Source of the DNA: UBA2266 sp964406945
Lineage (GTDB): Bacteria; Planctomycetota; Phycisphaerae; Sedimentisphaerales; Anaerobacaceae
DNA: 64,000 nt
NCBI GenBank assembly: GCA_964406945.1
Contig: CAYOTO010000010.1
Coordinates: 23,609 to 87,608 of the forward strand
Direction: 5' to 3'
Shown here: positions 9,291 to 16,948 of the stretch, one piece after another
How the letters are laid out: the number at the start of each line of letters is the position of its first letter
How positions within the stretch are numbered: position 1 is the stretch's first letter
Translations under genes and position numbers: made by a program
Notes under the pieces: generated by a model
Told to the model about the DNA's origin: nothing
The model's input: only the letters and a program-made list of their open reading frames with translations
Database searches by the model: none

Positions 9291-10328
9291 TTATTTTGAA
9301 CCGGTGATTCTCCGGCAGTATTGAAGATACTCGCGCTCGATTCGTCTCATATCCGCGCTGATATACTGCTTGAACAGATAAGGCCCGACCACCCGATTCC
9401 ACTCGATGAGCCGCGGTATGTTCCGGTCCAGAGCAATTCGACGGCAGTTCTCGCCCAGCGGCCAGTGGCCATCCATCCCGTCGGCCAGGAGCCTTCGGTA
9501 ACTTGCCAAACGCTTGTTCAGCCCGGCCTCACGAAGGAATCGCACCAGGGCGTAGCTTTGACTGTAGAAACCCAGCAGGGCCTCTGACTCGTTGAGGGTC
9601 ATTACCTCTCCGGGATTCGACGCGACCAGTTCGCTCAGCGGCATGGGCTTCGATGCCAGCATTCGCCGCAACGAATCGAGCCGGTACTCGTTCTTGCCCG
9701 GTTCGAAGTAGAACTTGCCGTCGCGGAGGATATTGCTCTCGAACAGCATCGCTACGCCCTCGTCGAGCCAGCTCGGCAGACGGTACCTGAAGAACCGGCT
9801 GGTAAACTGATGCCAGCCCTCGTGGCCCAGGGCCGACAATGTCCGCCCCCTGCCGATATTGTAGACGACGCACGCTCCGTTGTGGCAGTATGCCCCGGCC
9901 TTGATCTTGCAGAAAATGGGCGCCTGTTTGCCCGCGAATTCCCTGGTAAACCGCTCCCACTGCCCGCGGTCGGCGAAAAGATACACGGTGAGCTTATGCG
10001 AGGTCTCGACCTTCTCCGGAAGTTGGGTCGAATAGGCCGTGAACGCGGATTCCATAAACAGCGGAATCTGACGCAGCATCAGCGGATCCACGAGGGTGGT
10101 GTAGATTTCGTAGTGTTTGGTGGTAAGCCGGAGTCCTTCGCCGTACTCGCTCTCCCACGTCTCGATCGATTTAAGCTCAGGCGGGCTTTCCTCGAGAAGG
10201 TAACCGACTATGGTCCCGTCCATCCGCGGCTCGTGCGTAATCCGCGCTGCCGTCTGCGCATCCTCGCAGCCGCAGACCACTAAAAGAACACCCAGTCCGA
10301 TTAGAGCAAGCCGCTCGACCACTACCAT
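9291..10328 (-). CDS. Putative HExxH zinc-metallopeptidase lipoprotein
   Basis: A 345-residue envelope protein. A hydrophobic N-terminus (residues 5-18) runs into VCGCED, a plausible lipoprotein cleavage site at Cys21, so it is probably lipidated and periplasmic. Residues 169-173 are HEGWH, an HExxH zinc site, followed 17 residues later by LPSWLDEGVAMLFE, where Glu190 is the likely third ligand. This is the layout of gluzincins in the peptidase MA / DUF1570-like superfamily that is frequent in planctomycetes. The C-terminal 100 residues are helical with no further motif. Substrate and activity are unknown. The start ATG at 10328 is very close to an AGGGG run; a GTG two codons later is an alternative. 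Confidence 0.65.
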   Translation of the reverse strand: MVVVERLALIGLGVLLVVCGCEDAQTAARITHEPRMDGTIVGYLLEESPPELKSIETWESEYGEGLRLTTKHYEIYTTLVDPLMLRQIPLFMESAFTAYSTQLPEKVETSHKLTVYLFADRGQWERFTREFAGKQAPIFCKIKAGAYCHNGACVVYNIGRGRTLSALGHEGWHQFTSRFFRYRLPSWLDEGVAMLFESNILRDGKFYFEPGKNEYRLDSLRRMLASKPMPLSELVASNPGEVMTLNESEALLGFYSQSYALVRFLREAGLNKRLASYRRLLADGMDGHWPLGENCRRIALDRNIPRLIEWNRVVGPYLFKQYISADMRRIEREYLQYCRRITGSK

Positions 10329-10572
10329 TCCCCTGATACCGGAGCCGCCCTGCTCGAATTGGATCCGACGTCCTGTCGGAAATCTGTCAAAAATGGCCCG
10401 TCCGCGGGCCCAAAGAACGTAGTATTATACTCGAAATCGGCTTGTCGTGCCAGCATATCCACGTTTTTTTCGTACCGGCCCGGCGGATTTTTTTCGCAAA
10501 TCGACCGCCCGCGGTTGTCAAAAAGTCCGACCGCACAGCGCCGATAACCCGCCGCCGAACCCGCACGATGCC

Positions 10573-11175
10573 TCAATCCGCCAGCTTTCGGCCCGCCCGG
10601 TATGCCCGCTTGCTCTGCTTTTTGGTGAGCGTCGAATCCGGCTTGAACGCCGCCATGCCGAAGTGCAGGCTCGCAATTGTCTTTGCTCCCATGGCCTTCG
10701 TTGCCATCTTGAATACGCTTCGCGGCGCTCTCATAAACAGCCTGGCGAGCATTGCAGGAGCCGCACTGGAAGTAACCGCAACCGCCTTCCTGGTGGTCTT
10801 TTTGATGCGGTTTTTCGGATAAGTCTCCCAGGGCCAGTAGGCGTAGACAATAAGCCGCTCGATAAAACGCTTCATCAGGGCCGTTACGTCCCCGAAGTTT
10901 ATCGGCGAGGCGAGAATCAGCCCGTCGGCCGCATCTATTAAATCGAGTATCTCGCCCATATCATCGTCGTGAATGCATTGTTCTCGGACTTTGACATCCG
11001 GCTGTTGCGTACACTTCCTGCAGTTCGTACAGAATTCGATATGCTTGTCGAGCAGATTCACTATCGTAACCTCGGCGCCGCCCGCCTCGGCGCCTTTGGC
11101 CATCTGCGAAACCGCCGTTTCGATTGTCCGCCCCCGGCGGTAGCTGCCCACAATCGCGACTATCTTCTTACCCAT
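10573..11175 (-). CDS. Flavodoxin-fold NAD(P)H-dependent FMN reductase family protein
   Basis: A 200-residue protein with the flavodoxin-like fold of the NADPH-dependent FMN reductase / iron-sulfur flavoprotein family. The N-terminal strand and phosphate loop (IVAIVGSYRRGRTIE) bind FMN phosphate. A CTNCRKC cysteine cluster near residues 49-55 is typical of the iron-sulfur flavoprotein-like branch. LASPINFGDVTALMKRFIERL (around residue 88) is the conserved flavin-binding segment. The basic C-terminal 60 residues are less conserved. It probably works as a redox shuttle in the cytoplasm; its partner is unknown. It lies 45 bp downstream of the AMMECR1 gene in a minus-strand run. Confidence 0.82.
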   Translation of the reverse strand: MGKKIVAIVGSYRRGRTIETAVSQMAKGAEAGGAEVTIVNLLDKHIEFCTNCRKCTQQPDVKVREQCIHDDDMGEILDLIDAADGLILASPINFGDVTALMKRFIERLIVYAYWPWETYPKNRIKKTTRKAVAVTSSAAPAMLARLFMRAPRSVFKMATKAMGAKTIASLHFGMAAFKPDSTLTKKQSKRAYRAGRKLAD

Positions 11176-11220
11176 CCGTAAGCTCCACTACGTCCGGTAC
11201 ACCCCGCCACGATAAAAAGC

Positions 11221-11781
11221 TTAAATTTCGGAAAAAGCCGCTCCGAACACCTCGGCAGTGAAAAGATATACGTCCGTTTCCGGTCCTTTCCAGGCGTCGG
11301 GGGCCAGACCCGCCTTGTGAGAGCAGCAGTACGAGAGAAATTCTTCCTTGCTCCAGCCCGTCTCGGTCGCTACCTGCGGCAAAAAACAGCCCGAGGTAAA
11401 CCCGCTCTTGATATAAATGCCATGCACTCCCAGTTCGAGGCCCAGAGGATCGCTGGTCTTCTCCAGCGGCGAGAGAACCGATATTTCCACGTCCAACTGC
11501 GGCAGTTCTTGCGGCCTGATCGGATTGTTAAGAAAACGCGGATCGCTGGTCGCCGAAGCGGCCGCCATCTCCACAATCAGCTCGATCAGCGGCTTATCGC
11601 TGGTAAACTGACCTATGCACCCCCGCAAGGCCTCGTTATTCTTGAGAGTAACGAAGCAGCCGCATTTGGCCTGCAGAGCCGGATCGTCCGTTACCGGCCC
11701 GGGCGGCTCGGTTCCGCGCACAACCGCTTCTACGGTGTCCTTGGCAGTCTTCAACAGCATTTTTTTCTGCTGCTCGTCCAT
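11221..11781 (-). CDS. amrA: AMMECR1 domain protein (AmmeMemoRadiSam protein A-like)
   Basis: A 186-residue single-domain AMMECR1 protein. Recognisable features are CGCFVTLKNNEALRGCIGQF near residues 41-60 (the conserved LRGCIG hexamer), the DPRF segment near 80 and LDVEISVLSPLE near 98. In many bacteria this family is part of the AmmeMemoRadiSam set with a Memo protein and a radical-SAM protein; neither is in this window. The exact biochemical role is unresolved. A TTG at 11787 extends the frame by two residues, but the ATG at 11781 has AAGGGA six bases upstream and is preferred. It starts 22 bp after the YqaA/DedA gene. Confidence 0.85.
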   Translation of the reverse strand: MDEQQKKMLLKTAKDTVEAVVRGTEPPGPVTDDPALQAKCGCFVTLKNNEALRGCIGQFTSDKPLIELIVEMAAASATSDPRFLNNPIRPQELPQLDVEISVLSPLEKTSDPLGLELGVHGIYIKSGFTSGCFLPQVATETGWSKEEFLSYCCSHKAGLAPDAWKGPETDVYLFTAEVFGAAFSEI

Positions 11782-11803
11782 GTTCAATCCCTTTCCACTG
11801 GCG

Positions 11804-12493
11804 CTAATGAATCAGCTTGATCACCAGAAAGCCGCCGATCAGCAGCACTACAAACGCCAGACTGAACCAGTTGAAGTACTTTTCAATCACCGGACGTATC
11901 TTTTCGCCCTTCCAGCCGATCAGCCCGGCGACTATGAAGAATCTGGCCGACCTGCTCACGGTCGACGCTATGAGAAAGCCCGGAAAACTAATTCTGGCCA
12001 CCCCGGCAGATATGGTGCACACTTTGTAAGGCAGAGGCGTAAATCCGCACGTGAATACAATCCAGAAGTCGTACTTTTCATACCAATACTGGAATTTTGC
12101 GAAGTTCTCTTCGGTCAGACCTATCGCCCCCAGGTGCTCGTAGGCCCAGGGCGACACCGCCGACCAGAAGAAAACCCCTATGCAGTAGCCCAGAATGCCC
12201 CCAAGCACCGACGCAAGCGAGCACAAAATCGCGAATTTGGCCCATTTCTTTGGCGCACCGAGCGATAAAGGCCCAAGAAGCACGTCCGGCGGTATGGGAA
12301 AAAAGCTCGATTCGGCGAAACTCAGGGCAAAAAGCGCCGTCCCGCCGTGCCTGGTATTGGCGAAATGAACAACCCAGTCATAAAGACGCCTGTGCCAGTG
12401 CCACCAGGGCACAACCATAGGCTCGGGCGCTATTTCAACCGTTGATTCTTCGTTTTTTGCGGCCGCGGCCTGCTCTGAACTATGTTCGCTCAT
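11804..12493 (-). CDS. YqaA/DedA-type membrane protein (VTT domain)
   Basis: A 229-residue integral membrane protein of the SNARE-associated / VTT (DedA) superfamily, YqaA subgroup. After a 45-residue cytoplasmic N-terminus, the sequence FAESSFFPIPPDVLLGP (around residues 60-77) is the DedA re-entrant motif with conserved Glu and Pro. FTCGFTPLPYKVCTISAG around 160 is the second half-motif, followed by two further hydrophobic spans ending in VVLLIGGFLVIKLIH. Homologues of DedA/VTT proteins help flip lipid carriers such as undecaprenyl phosphate; whether this YqaA-type member does so is inferred. The ATG at 12493, with AGGG upstream, is chosen over a longer open frame because the latter adds residues with no family match. 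Confidence 0.85.
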   Translation of the reverse strand: MSEHSSEQAAAAKNEESTVEIAPEPMVVPWWHWHRRLYDWVVHFANTRHGGTALFALSFAESSFFPIPPDVLLGPLSLGAPKKWAKFAILCSLASVLGGILGYCIGVFFWSAVSPWAYEHLGAIGLTEENFAKFQYWYEKYDFWIVFTCGFTPLPYKVCTISAGVARISFPGFLIASTVSRSARFFIVAGLIGWKGEKIRPVIEKYFNWFSLAFVVLLIGGFLVIKLIH

Positions 12494-12796
12494 GCACTTA
12501 CCCTGGACAATGTCTAAAAAGACAGCTATTATGGAAGCAGCGGCGGTCCGACCGTTCCGCACTACTGTCTGCTGTAAATCGCTGTATACTAACACGATAC
12601 AGCCGCCGGCTCCAGTCAGAAAAACGCGCCCGGCCATATCCGCCGGTTGATTCGCCCGCCGTCGGCGACGCCGCCCCGGCTACGGCCAATTAATGCGTCA
12701 CCGCTGTGGCGACAGTAGTGGTATCGGCTCAACAACGTAACGAACTTCATCGACGAACCGGATCGGCCCCGGTTGTCGGTCCTGAACAGGGAACTG
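12494..12796. other. Divergent intergenic region
   Basis: About 300 bp between the leftward YqaA/DedA gene and rightward ispE. The sequence GTATAC near 12590 could be a -10 element in either direction, but no matching -35 is clear. No coding frame or RNA is recognised. Confidence 0.35.
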
Positions 12797-13717
12797 ATGA
12801 ACAAACCGGCCCCAGAAAAGAACGCGCAGCAGATTACACGCACCGACGCCGGCGTTCAAGTTCTGGCGCCGGCAAAGATCAATCTCACGCTTCTTATTGC
12901 GGGCAAACGCCCCGACGGTTTCCACAACATCGAAACCATAATGGCCAAGATAGACCTTTATGACCGGGTGCTCATCGAACGCTCGGCCGAGGCCGGGCTG
13001 CAACTGGCATGCGAAGGGCCCTGCTGGGCCCCGCAAAACGAGGACAATTTGGTCTACAAAGCCGCCAACACGCTGCTGCGAAACTGCGGCCGAAGTGAAA
13101 ACCTCAGGCTCACCCTGACCAAAAACATACCGGCCGGCACGGGCCTCGGCTCGGCAAGCAGCGACGCAGCCGCAACCCTCCTGGGCGTGAACAGCCTGCT
13201 ACAACTCAACCTATCGAGAAACGCTCTAAAACATGTGGCCGCCGGACTCGGCAGCGATGTGCCCTTCTTTCTCGACGGCCCACTGGCGCTTTGCACCGGG
13301 CGCGGAGAAAAAATAGAAAAACTCAGGCAGAAATTTAACTTTCGCGCATTGCTGATCCTGCCAGACGTAAGTGTCTCCACCAAAAAGGTTTACGAGAATT
13401 ATAGACACGATCCGGCCATATATGAGCAACTCAGCGGGCGCATCCGAGATTACTTATCGCAAAACAGGATTGATTTGGCGGCAAAAATGTGCGTAAATAT
13501 GCTGCGCACAAGTTGTTACGAGTTGTGCGAAGATCTTGGCAGGTTAGAGGCAAAGCTCAAATCGCTCGGGATACGTCCACTGGCCCTGAGCGGCAGCGGC
13601 TCAGCCATGTTTTGTCTCATGGAGCGCACCGATGAAAAACAGGCCGGGACAATTACACGCGAAGTCGGGGGAACTTTCGACCTGGAGACCTTAATCGTAA
13701 GGAACAACCCATGGTGA
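12797..13717 (+). CDS. ispE: 4-diphosphocytidyl-2-C-methyl-D-erythritol kinase
   Basis: ATP-dependent kinase of the MEP isoprenoid pathway, phosphorylating CDP-methylerythritol at the 2-hydroxyl. The 306-residue GHMP kinase shows the N-terminal APAKINLTL motif near residue 24, the glycine-rich ATP loop PAGTGLGSASSDAA near 107 with the catalytic-region SDVPFF near 153, and the C-terminal LSGSGSAMF near 264. The start ATG at 12797 has AGGGAA about five bases upstream; a TTG at 12773 is in frame but lacks such a site. spoVG begins 21 bp after its stop. The dxr gene of the same pathway lies at 46.3 kb in this window on the other strand. Confidence 0.94.
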   Translation: MNKPAPEKNAQQITRTDAGVQVLAPAKINLTLLIAGKRPDGFHNIETIMAKIDLYDRVLIERSAEAGLQLACEGPCWAPQNEDNLVYKAANTLLRNCGRSENLRLTLTKNIPAGTGLGSASSDAAATLLGVNSLLQLNLSRNALKHVAAGLGSDVPFFLDGPLALCTGRGEKIEKLRQKFNFRALLILPDVSVSTKKVYENYRHDPAIYEQLSGRIRDYLSQNRIDLAAKMCVNMLRTSCYELCEDLGRLEAKLKSLGIRPLALSGSGSAMFCLMERTDEKQAGTITREVGGTFDLETLIVRNNPW

Positions 13718-13738
13718 TTTTTTTGCGAGGTCAGGAAA

Positions 13739-14176
13739 ATGGAGATAACCGAGGTCAGAGTAAAGCTGGTGGACAACAAGGATGACAGACTGCAGGCATT
13801 CTGTTCTATAACGATGGACAATCAGTTCGTCGTCCGGGATATCAAGATAATCGAGGGTGCGAGCGGCCTGTTTGTGGCGATGCCGTCGCGAAAGATGAGC
13901 GACCATTGCGACAAATGCGGCGGAAAGAACCACCTCAGGGCGAACTACTGCAACACCTGCGGCGCTACTCTCACCGACGACAGGGCCAAAAAGGACTACA
14001 AAGGCAGGATGAAACTGCACGCCGATATCGCCCATCCGATTAATGTGGACTGCCGGAAGAAGATACAGGACAGAGTTGTAAAAGCGTTCAGGGAAGAGTT
14101 GGAAAAGTCAAAACAGCCCGGATACCGGGCTGTATGCCTCGACGAACCCGACGATGATGTTCCCGAAACGATCTAG
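13739..14176 (+). CDS. spoVG: SpoVG family protein with inserted zinc ribbon
   Basis: A 145-residue SpoVG-like protein. The first 52 residues (EVRVKLVDN to FVAMPSRK) and residues about 92-125 (HADIAHPINVDCRKKIQDRVV) match the two halves of SpoVG, a small site-specific DNA/RNA-binding regulator known from Bacillus, Staphylococcus and Borrelia. Between them lies a roughly 40-residue insert carrying CDKC and CNTC, a zinc-ribbon arrangement absent from firmicute SpoVG (about 95 residues). The zinc site is inferred from the two CxxC pairs. It follows ispE by 21 bp, as in Bacillus. An 8-bp perfect inverted repeat (14114-14132) is within the 3' coding part. The C-terminus is acidic. The regulatory target here is unknown. 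Confidence 0.85.
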   Translation: MEITEVRVKLVDNKDDRLQAFCSITMDNQFVVRDIKIIEGASGLFVAMPSRKMSDHCDKCGGKNHLRANYCNTCGATLTDDRAKKDYKGRMKLHADIAHPINVDCRKKIQDRVVKAFREELEKSKQPGYRAVCLDEPDDDVPETI

Positions 14177-14288
14177 GAAACATCCTACTTACCTGATTAC
14201 CACCCACTCTAAGCAGCGAAAAAACGCCGTTTCGAATACCGAGCGGAAGTCCATCACCGGTGCATACCCCCGCACCCGACAATCCTTC

Positions 14289-14516
14289 TTAAGCCGTGAG
14301 GTCCTCAAGAACCCTGTCCAGCGCCGTGTCCAGACGTGCATTCACATCATATTGGCCTTCGCTGAGCAGACTTCGCATATCAAGCACCTTGTCCATGCGA
14401 ATCTCCGGCAGTGAAGCAATTTGCCGCAGAACCTGGCCGACCGGAGTCGTATTAAGGTTTTCCAGTATTTCCTCCATAACCAAGTCCTCGGATCCGGCTA
14501 AATCGGTCTTGATCAT
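14289..14516 (-). CDS. FlgM-like anti-sigma-28 candidate
   Basis: A 75-residue protein beginning MIKTDLAGSEDLVMEE. Its C-terminal half (LPEIRMDKVLDMRSLLSEGQYDV, then ARLDTALDRVLEDL) resembles the FlgM C-terminal pattern: an R..KV..I/M R..I..G.Y.V core followed by a helix. FlgM binds FliA (sigma-28) and delays late flagellar gene expression. The ATG at 14516 has AGGTG about nine bases upstream; the frame stays open to 14630 but the extra residues look non-coding. No flagellar gene lies nearby, so this would be an orphan, and the similarity is only partial. It is convergent with spoVG. Confidence 0.5.
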   Translation of the reverse strand: MIKTDLAGSEDLVMEEILENLNTTPVGQVLRQIASLPEIRMDKVLDMRSLLSEGQYDVNARLDTALDRVLEDLTA

Positions 14517-14962
14517 TCCATCACACCTGTCCGTTCTTCCTAATTGGGTGTTCCGTTCACTATTGGGCATCATTCTTAACCTTGAGGCAATTGCCACTAC
14601 CGAAAACGTCCTGATTCTCGGTCGCAGCATCGAACCACTATATCTTGTATGCCCCCAAAATCCTTTTCAGGGAGGAAACTGTTGTTACAGGGTTGATATC
14701 GACATTAAAAGCAAAAGAACTTTAGAAAAGTTGCTTTTGCCCCAAGTGCTTGCTAACTATGCACTTACACCGCTTGGACCAGAAAAAAGGCGGATTTCAG
14801 GACTAAAATTCGCCCTCAAAAAAAGGTTATCGGATGTTAAAATTGAGTGATTACCTATGCCCATCCGCGGTACGGAGGAATGGGCAATATACTACATATA
14901 GTGATGCCGACAACCCTGGATAATGTGGGAAAATCGCGTAAAGCTAAGCCGGGATGGCTCGG
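14517..14962. other. Intergenic region downstream of the gsp operon
   Basis: About 450 bp between the FlgM-like gene and gspM, both leftward. It is AT-richer than its surroundings between 14700 and 14850. It contains the bulged hairpin at 14703-14740 described separately. It should also hold the promoter of the FlgM-like gene, but no clear sigma-70 or sigma-28 element was recognised. Short open frames on the plus strand here look like chance. Confidence 0.4.
14703..14740 (-). terminator. Candidate rho-independent terminator after gspM
   Basis: Read on the minus strand, GCAAAAG and AACTT-type arms form a 12-bp stem with one bulged base (arms 14711-14722 and 14728-14740) around a 5-base loop, followed directly by TTTTAATG. 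It lies about 220 bp beyond the gspM stop, in the right orientation to end the secretion operon. The stem is AT-rich and the T-run short, so it is only moderately convincing. Confidence 0.4.
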
Positions 14963-15472
14963 CTATTTAGAGAAGGTATATTTGAACTTGACCGTGAATT
15001 GCCAGATATCGGGATTGGATTGCGACTTTCTGCGGTCCAGCCGCAGGTCCGAGCACTCCAGAGCCGCCCAATTGTGCTTCAGAGTCGATAAGAACTGCGC
15101 AAACTCGACCATGCCTATATCCTCGAGAACAACCCGGCCGGTCTGACTCTTCTGCTTGCCCGATTTGATCATAGGCCCCGTGCTGAGCCGGTATTTGGTC
15201 GATGGTATTCCGATATTGCTGGCAACCTGCTCGACTGCGGTGCCATAGTCGAAGTTGCCGCCCGATTTGGCGTCGCTTCTGTTGGGCCTGTCCGGATCGA
15301 GAGTGAGGATGGTCAGTATTTTCTTCTGAGCGAGCCTGTATTCTTTGGCTTCTTCGACGTAGCTTTCGCTCGCCTTCGGCAGATAGACCCCCCACACCAG
15401 CAGCGGCCACAGGGCGATTAATATCGGCACTGCGATATAGTATAGAATCGGGTTGCGGTATATATCTCTCAT
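14963..15472 (-). CDS. gspM: Type II secretion inner-membrane protein, GspM-like
   Basis: A 169-residue bitopic protein: a short N-terminus, one membrane span at about residues 8-30, a short helical stretch, then a C-terminal ferredoxin-like region ending in FTVKFKYTFSK. This is the layout of GspM/PilO, which pairs with GspL in the inner-membrane platform of the type II secretion system. Sequence identity to classical GspM is weak; the call rests on fold layout and on its place as last gene of a gspC-to-M array, 20 bp after gspL. A TTG at 15490 would add six residues; the ATG at 15472 is preferred. Confidence 0.7.
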   Translation of the reverse strand: MRDIYRNPILYYIAVPILIALWPLLVWGVYLPKASESYVEEAKEYRLAQKKILTILTLDPDRPNRSDAKSGGNFDYGTAVEQVASNIGIPSTKYRLSTGPMIKSGKQKSQTGRVVLEDIGMVEFAQFLSTLKHNWAALECSDLRLDRRKSQSNPDIWQFTVKFKYTFSK

Positions 15473-15492
15473 ATTCGAGGTCTTTCGCAAAA

Positions 15493-16920
15493 CTAGGGTG
15501 TTACCGTAACATTGAAACTGTCGCGTCCGCCGGCCGAACTCATCCGCTGATGCGATACAGTCAGCCCGGCCTGCCGCAGTTCGTTAAAGAATCTAAGAGT
15601 ATTGCGGTTCTGGGCGAACTTGGTATCGCCGGCAATCACCACGTTTTTACTGTTAATCGATATTCGATCGATATTGATATCCGTCGTCGAGGCGCACTTG
15701 TTTATTGCATTAAGCACACTTACCAGTAAAGCCTCCGGCGAATCGTCGCCCGTTCCACCGCCCCCGCCTCTTTCCAGTTCCCGGATTACGCTTTCGAGCT
15801 TTCGTATCGGATTGGCGTTATCCGGCAATTCGTCGCCGCGCATCACGGCCGCGTAATCTTTGGAGAATTTGGCCCTGAGCTTGCTGCGGTAACTATTGGT
15901 TCGCATCAACTTGAGCTGAAAATACAGCCCGACGGCGACCAGCAGCACTGTCAGTGAAATGCTCATGAACTTCAGCGCACTTTCGAGCCGCAGTCTGCGA
16001 CCCTGATAGGGCATGAAATCCCGCCTGAAATCGACGGTCGGCCCGCTCTGGGCCAGACTCTGCGCCGCGCCGCGTGCTATCGCCAGGGCCACCGGGTCGT
16101 GTCCTTCTTCGCTGATGTCCTCGCCGTTCAATTGGAATCTCGATACCGGCCGGGCGAGTCTTTCCGAAAGGCTGCCGCAGTCGACCTCGTCGGCCGCATC
16201 CAGTATCCGCACGCCGCCGACCGCACCGCTGCTGTCGACCAGAGCGCTGGTTACCAGAACCTCTCTGGCAAGCACCTGGCTGCGATCCTGATTCCGGCCG
16301 ACCAGGAAAGTCCTGCCCTTCCAGGTATTCTCCTTTTCGTCCGCGGTCGCCGGGATCAAATAGCCGTTTCTGTGCGAGAGCAATCCGAACAGCACAGGCC
16401 CGTCCTCGTCATCAACCGGATGCGAATCAATGAGCCTGGCGAGCGAGACTATGTCCGGCTCGATTCCCGCCGGATCGATCCCGTTACTCTGCAGAGCCGT
16501 CAGCACCTGCTTGAGCGTTTCCTGCTCGGCCGTGAAGACCGTTACTTCCGAACCGTACTCGTTGCTCGATAGAATCTCGAACGCCAGGGCCATCGTCGAG
16601 ATGTCGGTCGCCAGAGACTCCTCGGCATCGAAGCGAATCGTCGGCTTGATCTGCCTGGCGTCGGAGAACTCGCTGTGCACGTTATGCTGCATGAACATCG
16701 AGCAGTCGAGCGCCACCACGGCTTCGGCGAACTGAAGCTCTCTTTGAGCACAGCCCTGTGCGATCAGGCCCGCCAGGTCCTCCAGGGACGCCTGTTCCTG
16801 ATCCTCCACCGACACGCTGAACGAACCGACCACTCCGCCGTTCTCGGCGTTCGGATTCAGGCAGACGACGGTGGCCCGCTCTTTGCCCATGTAGATGCCT
16901 AAATAGTTTTGAACTTCCAC
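15493..16920 (-). CDS. gspL: Type II secretion assembly-platform protein, GspL-like
   Basis: A 475-residue protein with an actin-like cytoplasmic N-terminal domain (LGIYMGKERATVVCL at the start, about residues 1-300), one membrane span near residues 318-340 (SISLTVLLVAVGLYF) and a periplasmic ferredoxin-like domain. GspL links the secretion ATPase GspE to the inner-membrane complex and binds GspM. A glycine run (GGGGG) sits in the periplasmic linker near 392. Translation probably starts at the GTG at 16920, with GGAG about ten bases upstream. It is 28 bp after gspK and 20 bp before gspM. Confidence 0.75.
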   Translation of the reverse strand: MEVQNYLGIYMGKERATVVCLNPNAENGGVVGSFSVSVEDQEQASLEDLAGLIAQGCAQRELQFAEAVVALDCSMFMQHNVHSEFSDARQIKPTIRFDAEESLATDISTMALAFEILSSNEYGSEVTVFTAEQETLKQVLTALQSNGIDPAGIEPDIVSLARLIDSHPVDDEDGPVLFGLLSHRNGYLIPATADEKENTWKGRTFLVGRNQDRSQVLAREVLVTSALVDSSGAVGGVRILDAADEVDCGSLSERLARPVSRFQLNGEDISEEGHDPVALAIARGAAQSLAQSGPTVDFRRDFMPYQGRRLRLESALKFMSISLTVLLVAVGLYFQLKLMRTNSYRSKLRAKFSKDYAAVMRGDELPDNANPIRKLESVIRELERGGGGGTGDDSPEALLVSVLNAINKCASTTDINIDRISINSKNVVIAGDTKFAQNRNTLRFFNELRQAGLTVSHQRMSSAGGRDSFNVTVTP

Positions 16921-16948
16921 TTTCGCAAAGCTCCAATGAGAAAACGGC

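Noticed and set aside
14114..14132. 8-bp perfect inverted repeat near the end of spoVG
   Set aside because: It lies within the coding sequence, 44 bp before the stop, and no T-run follows, so it is not supported as a terminator.
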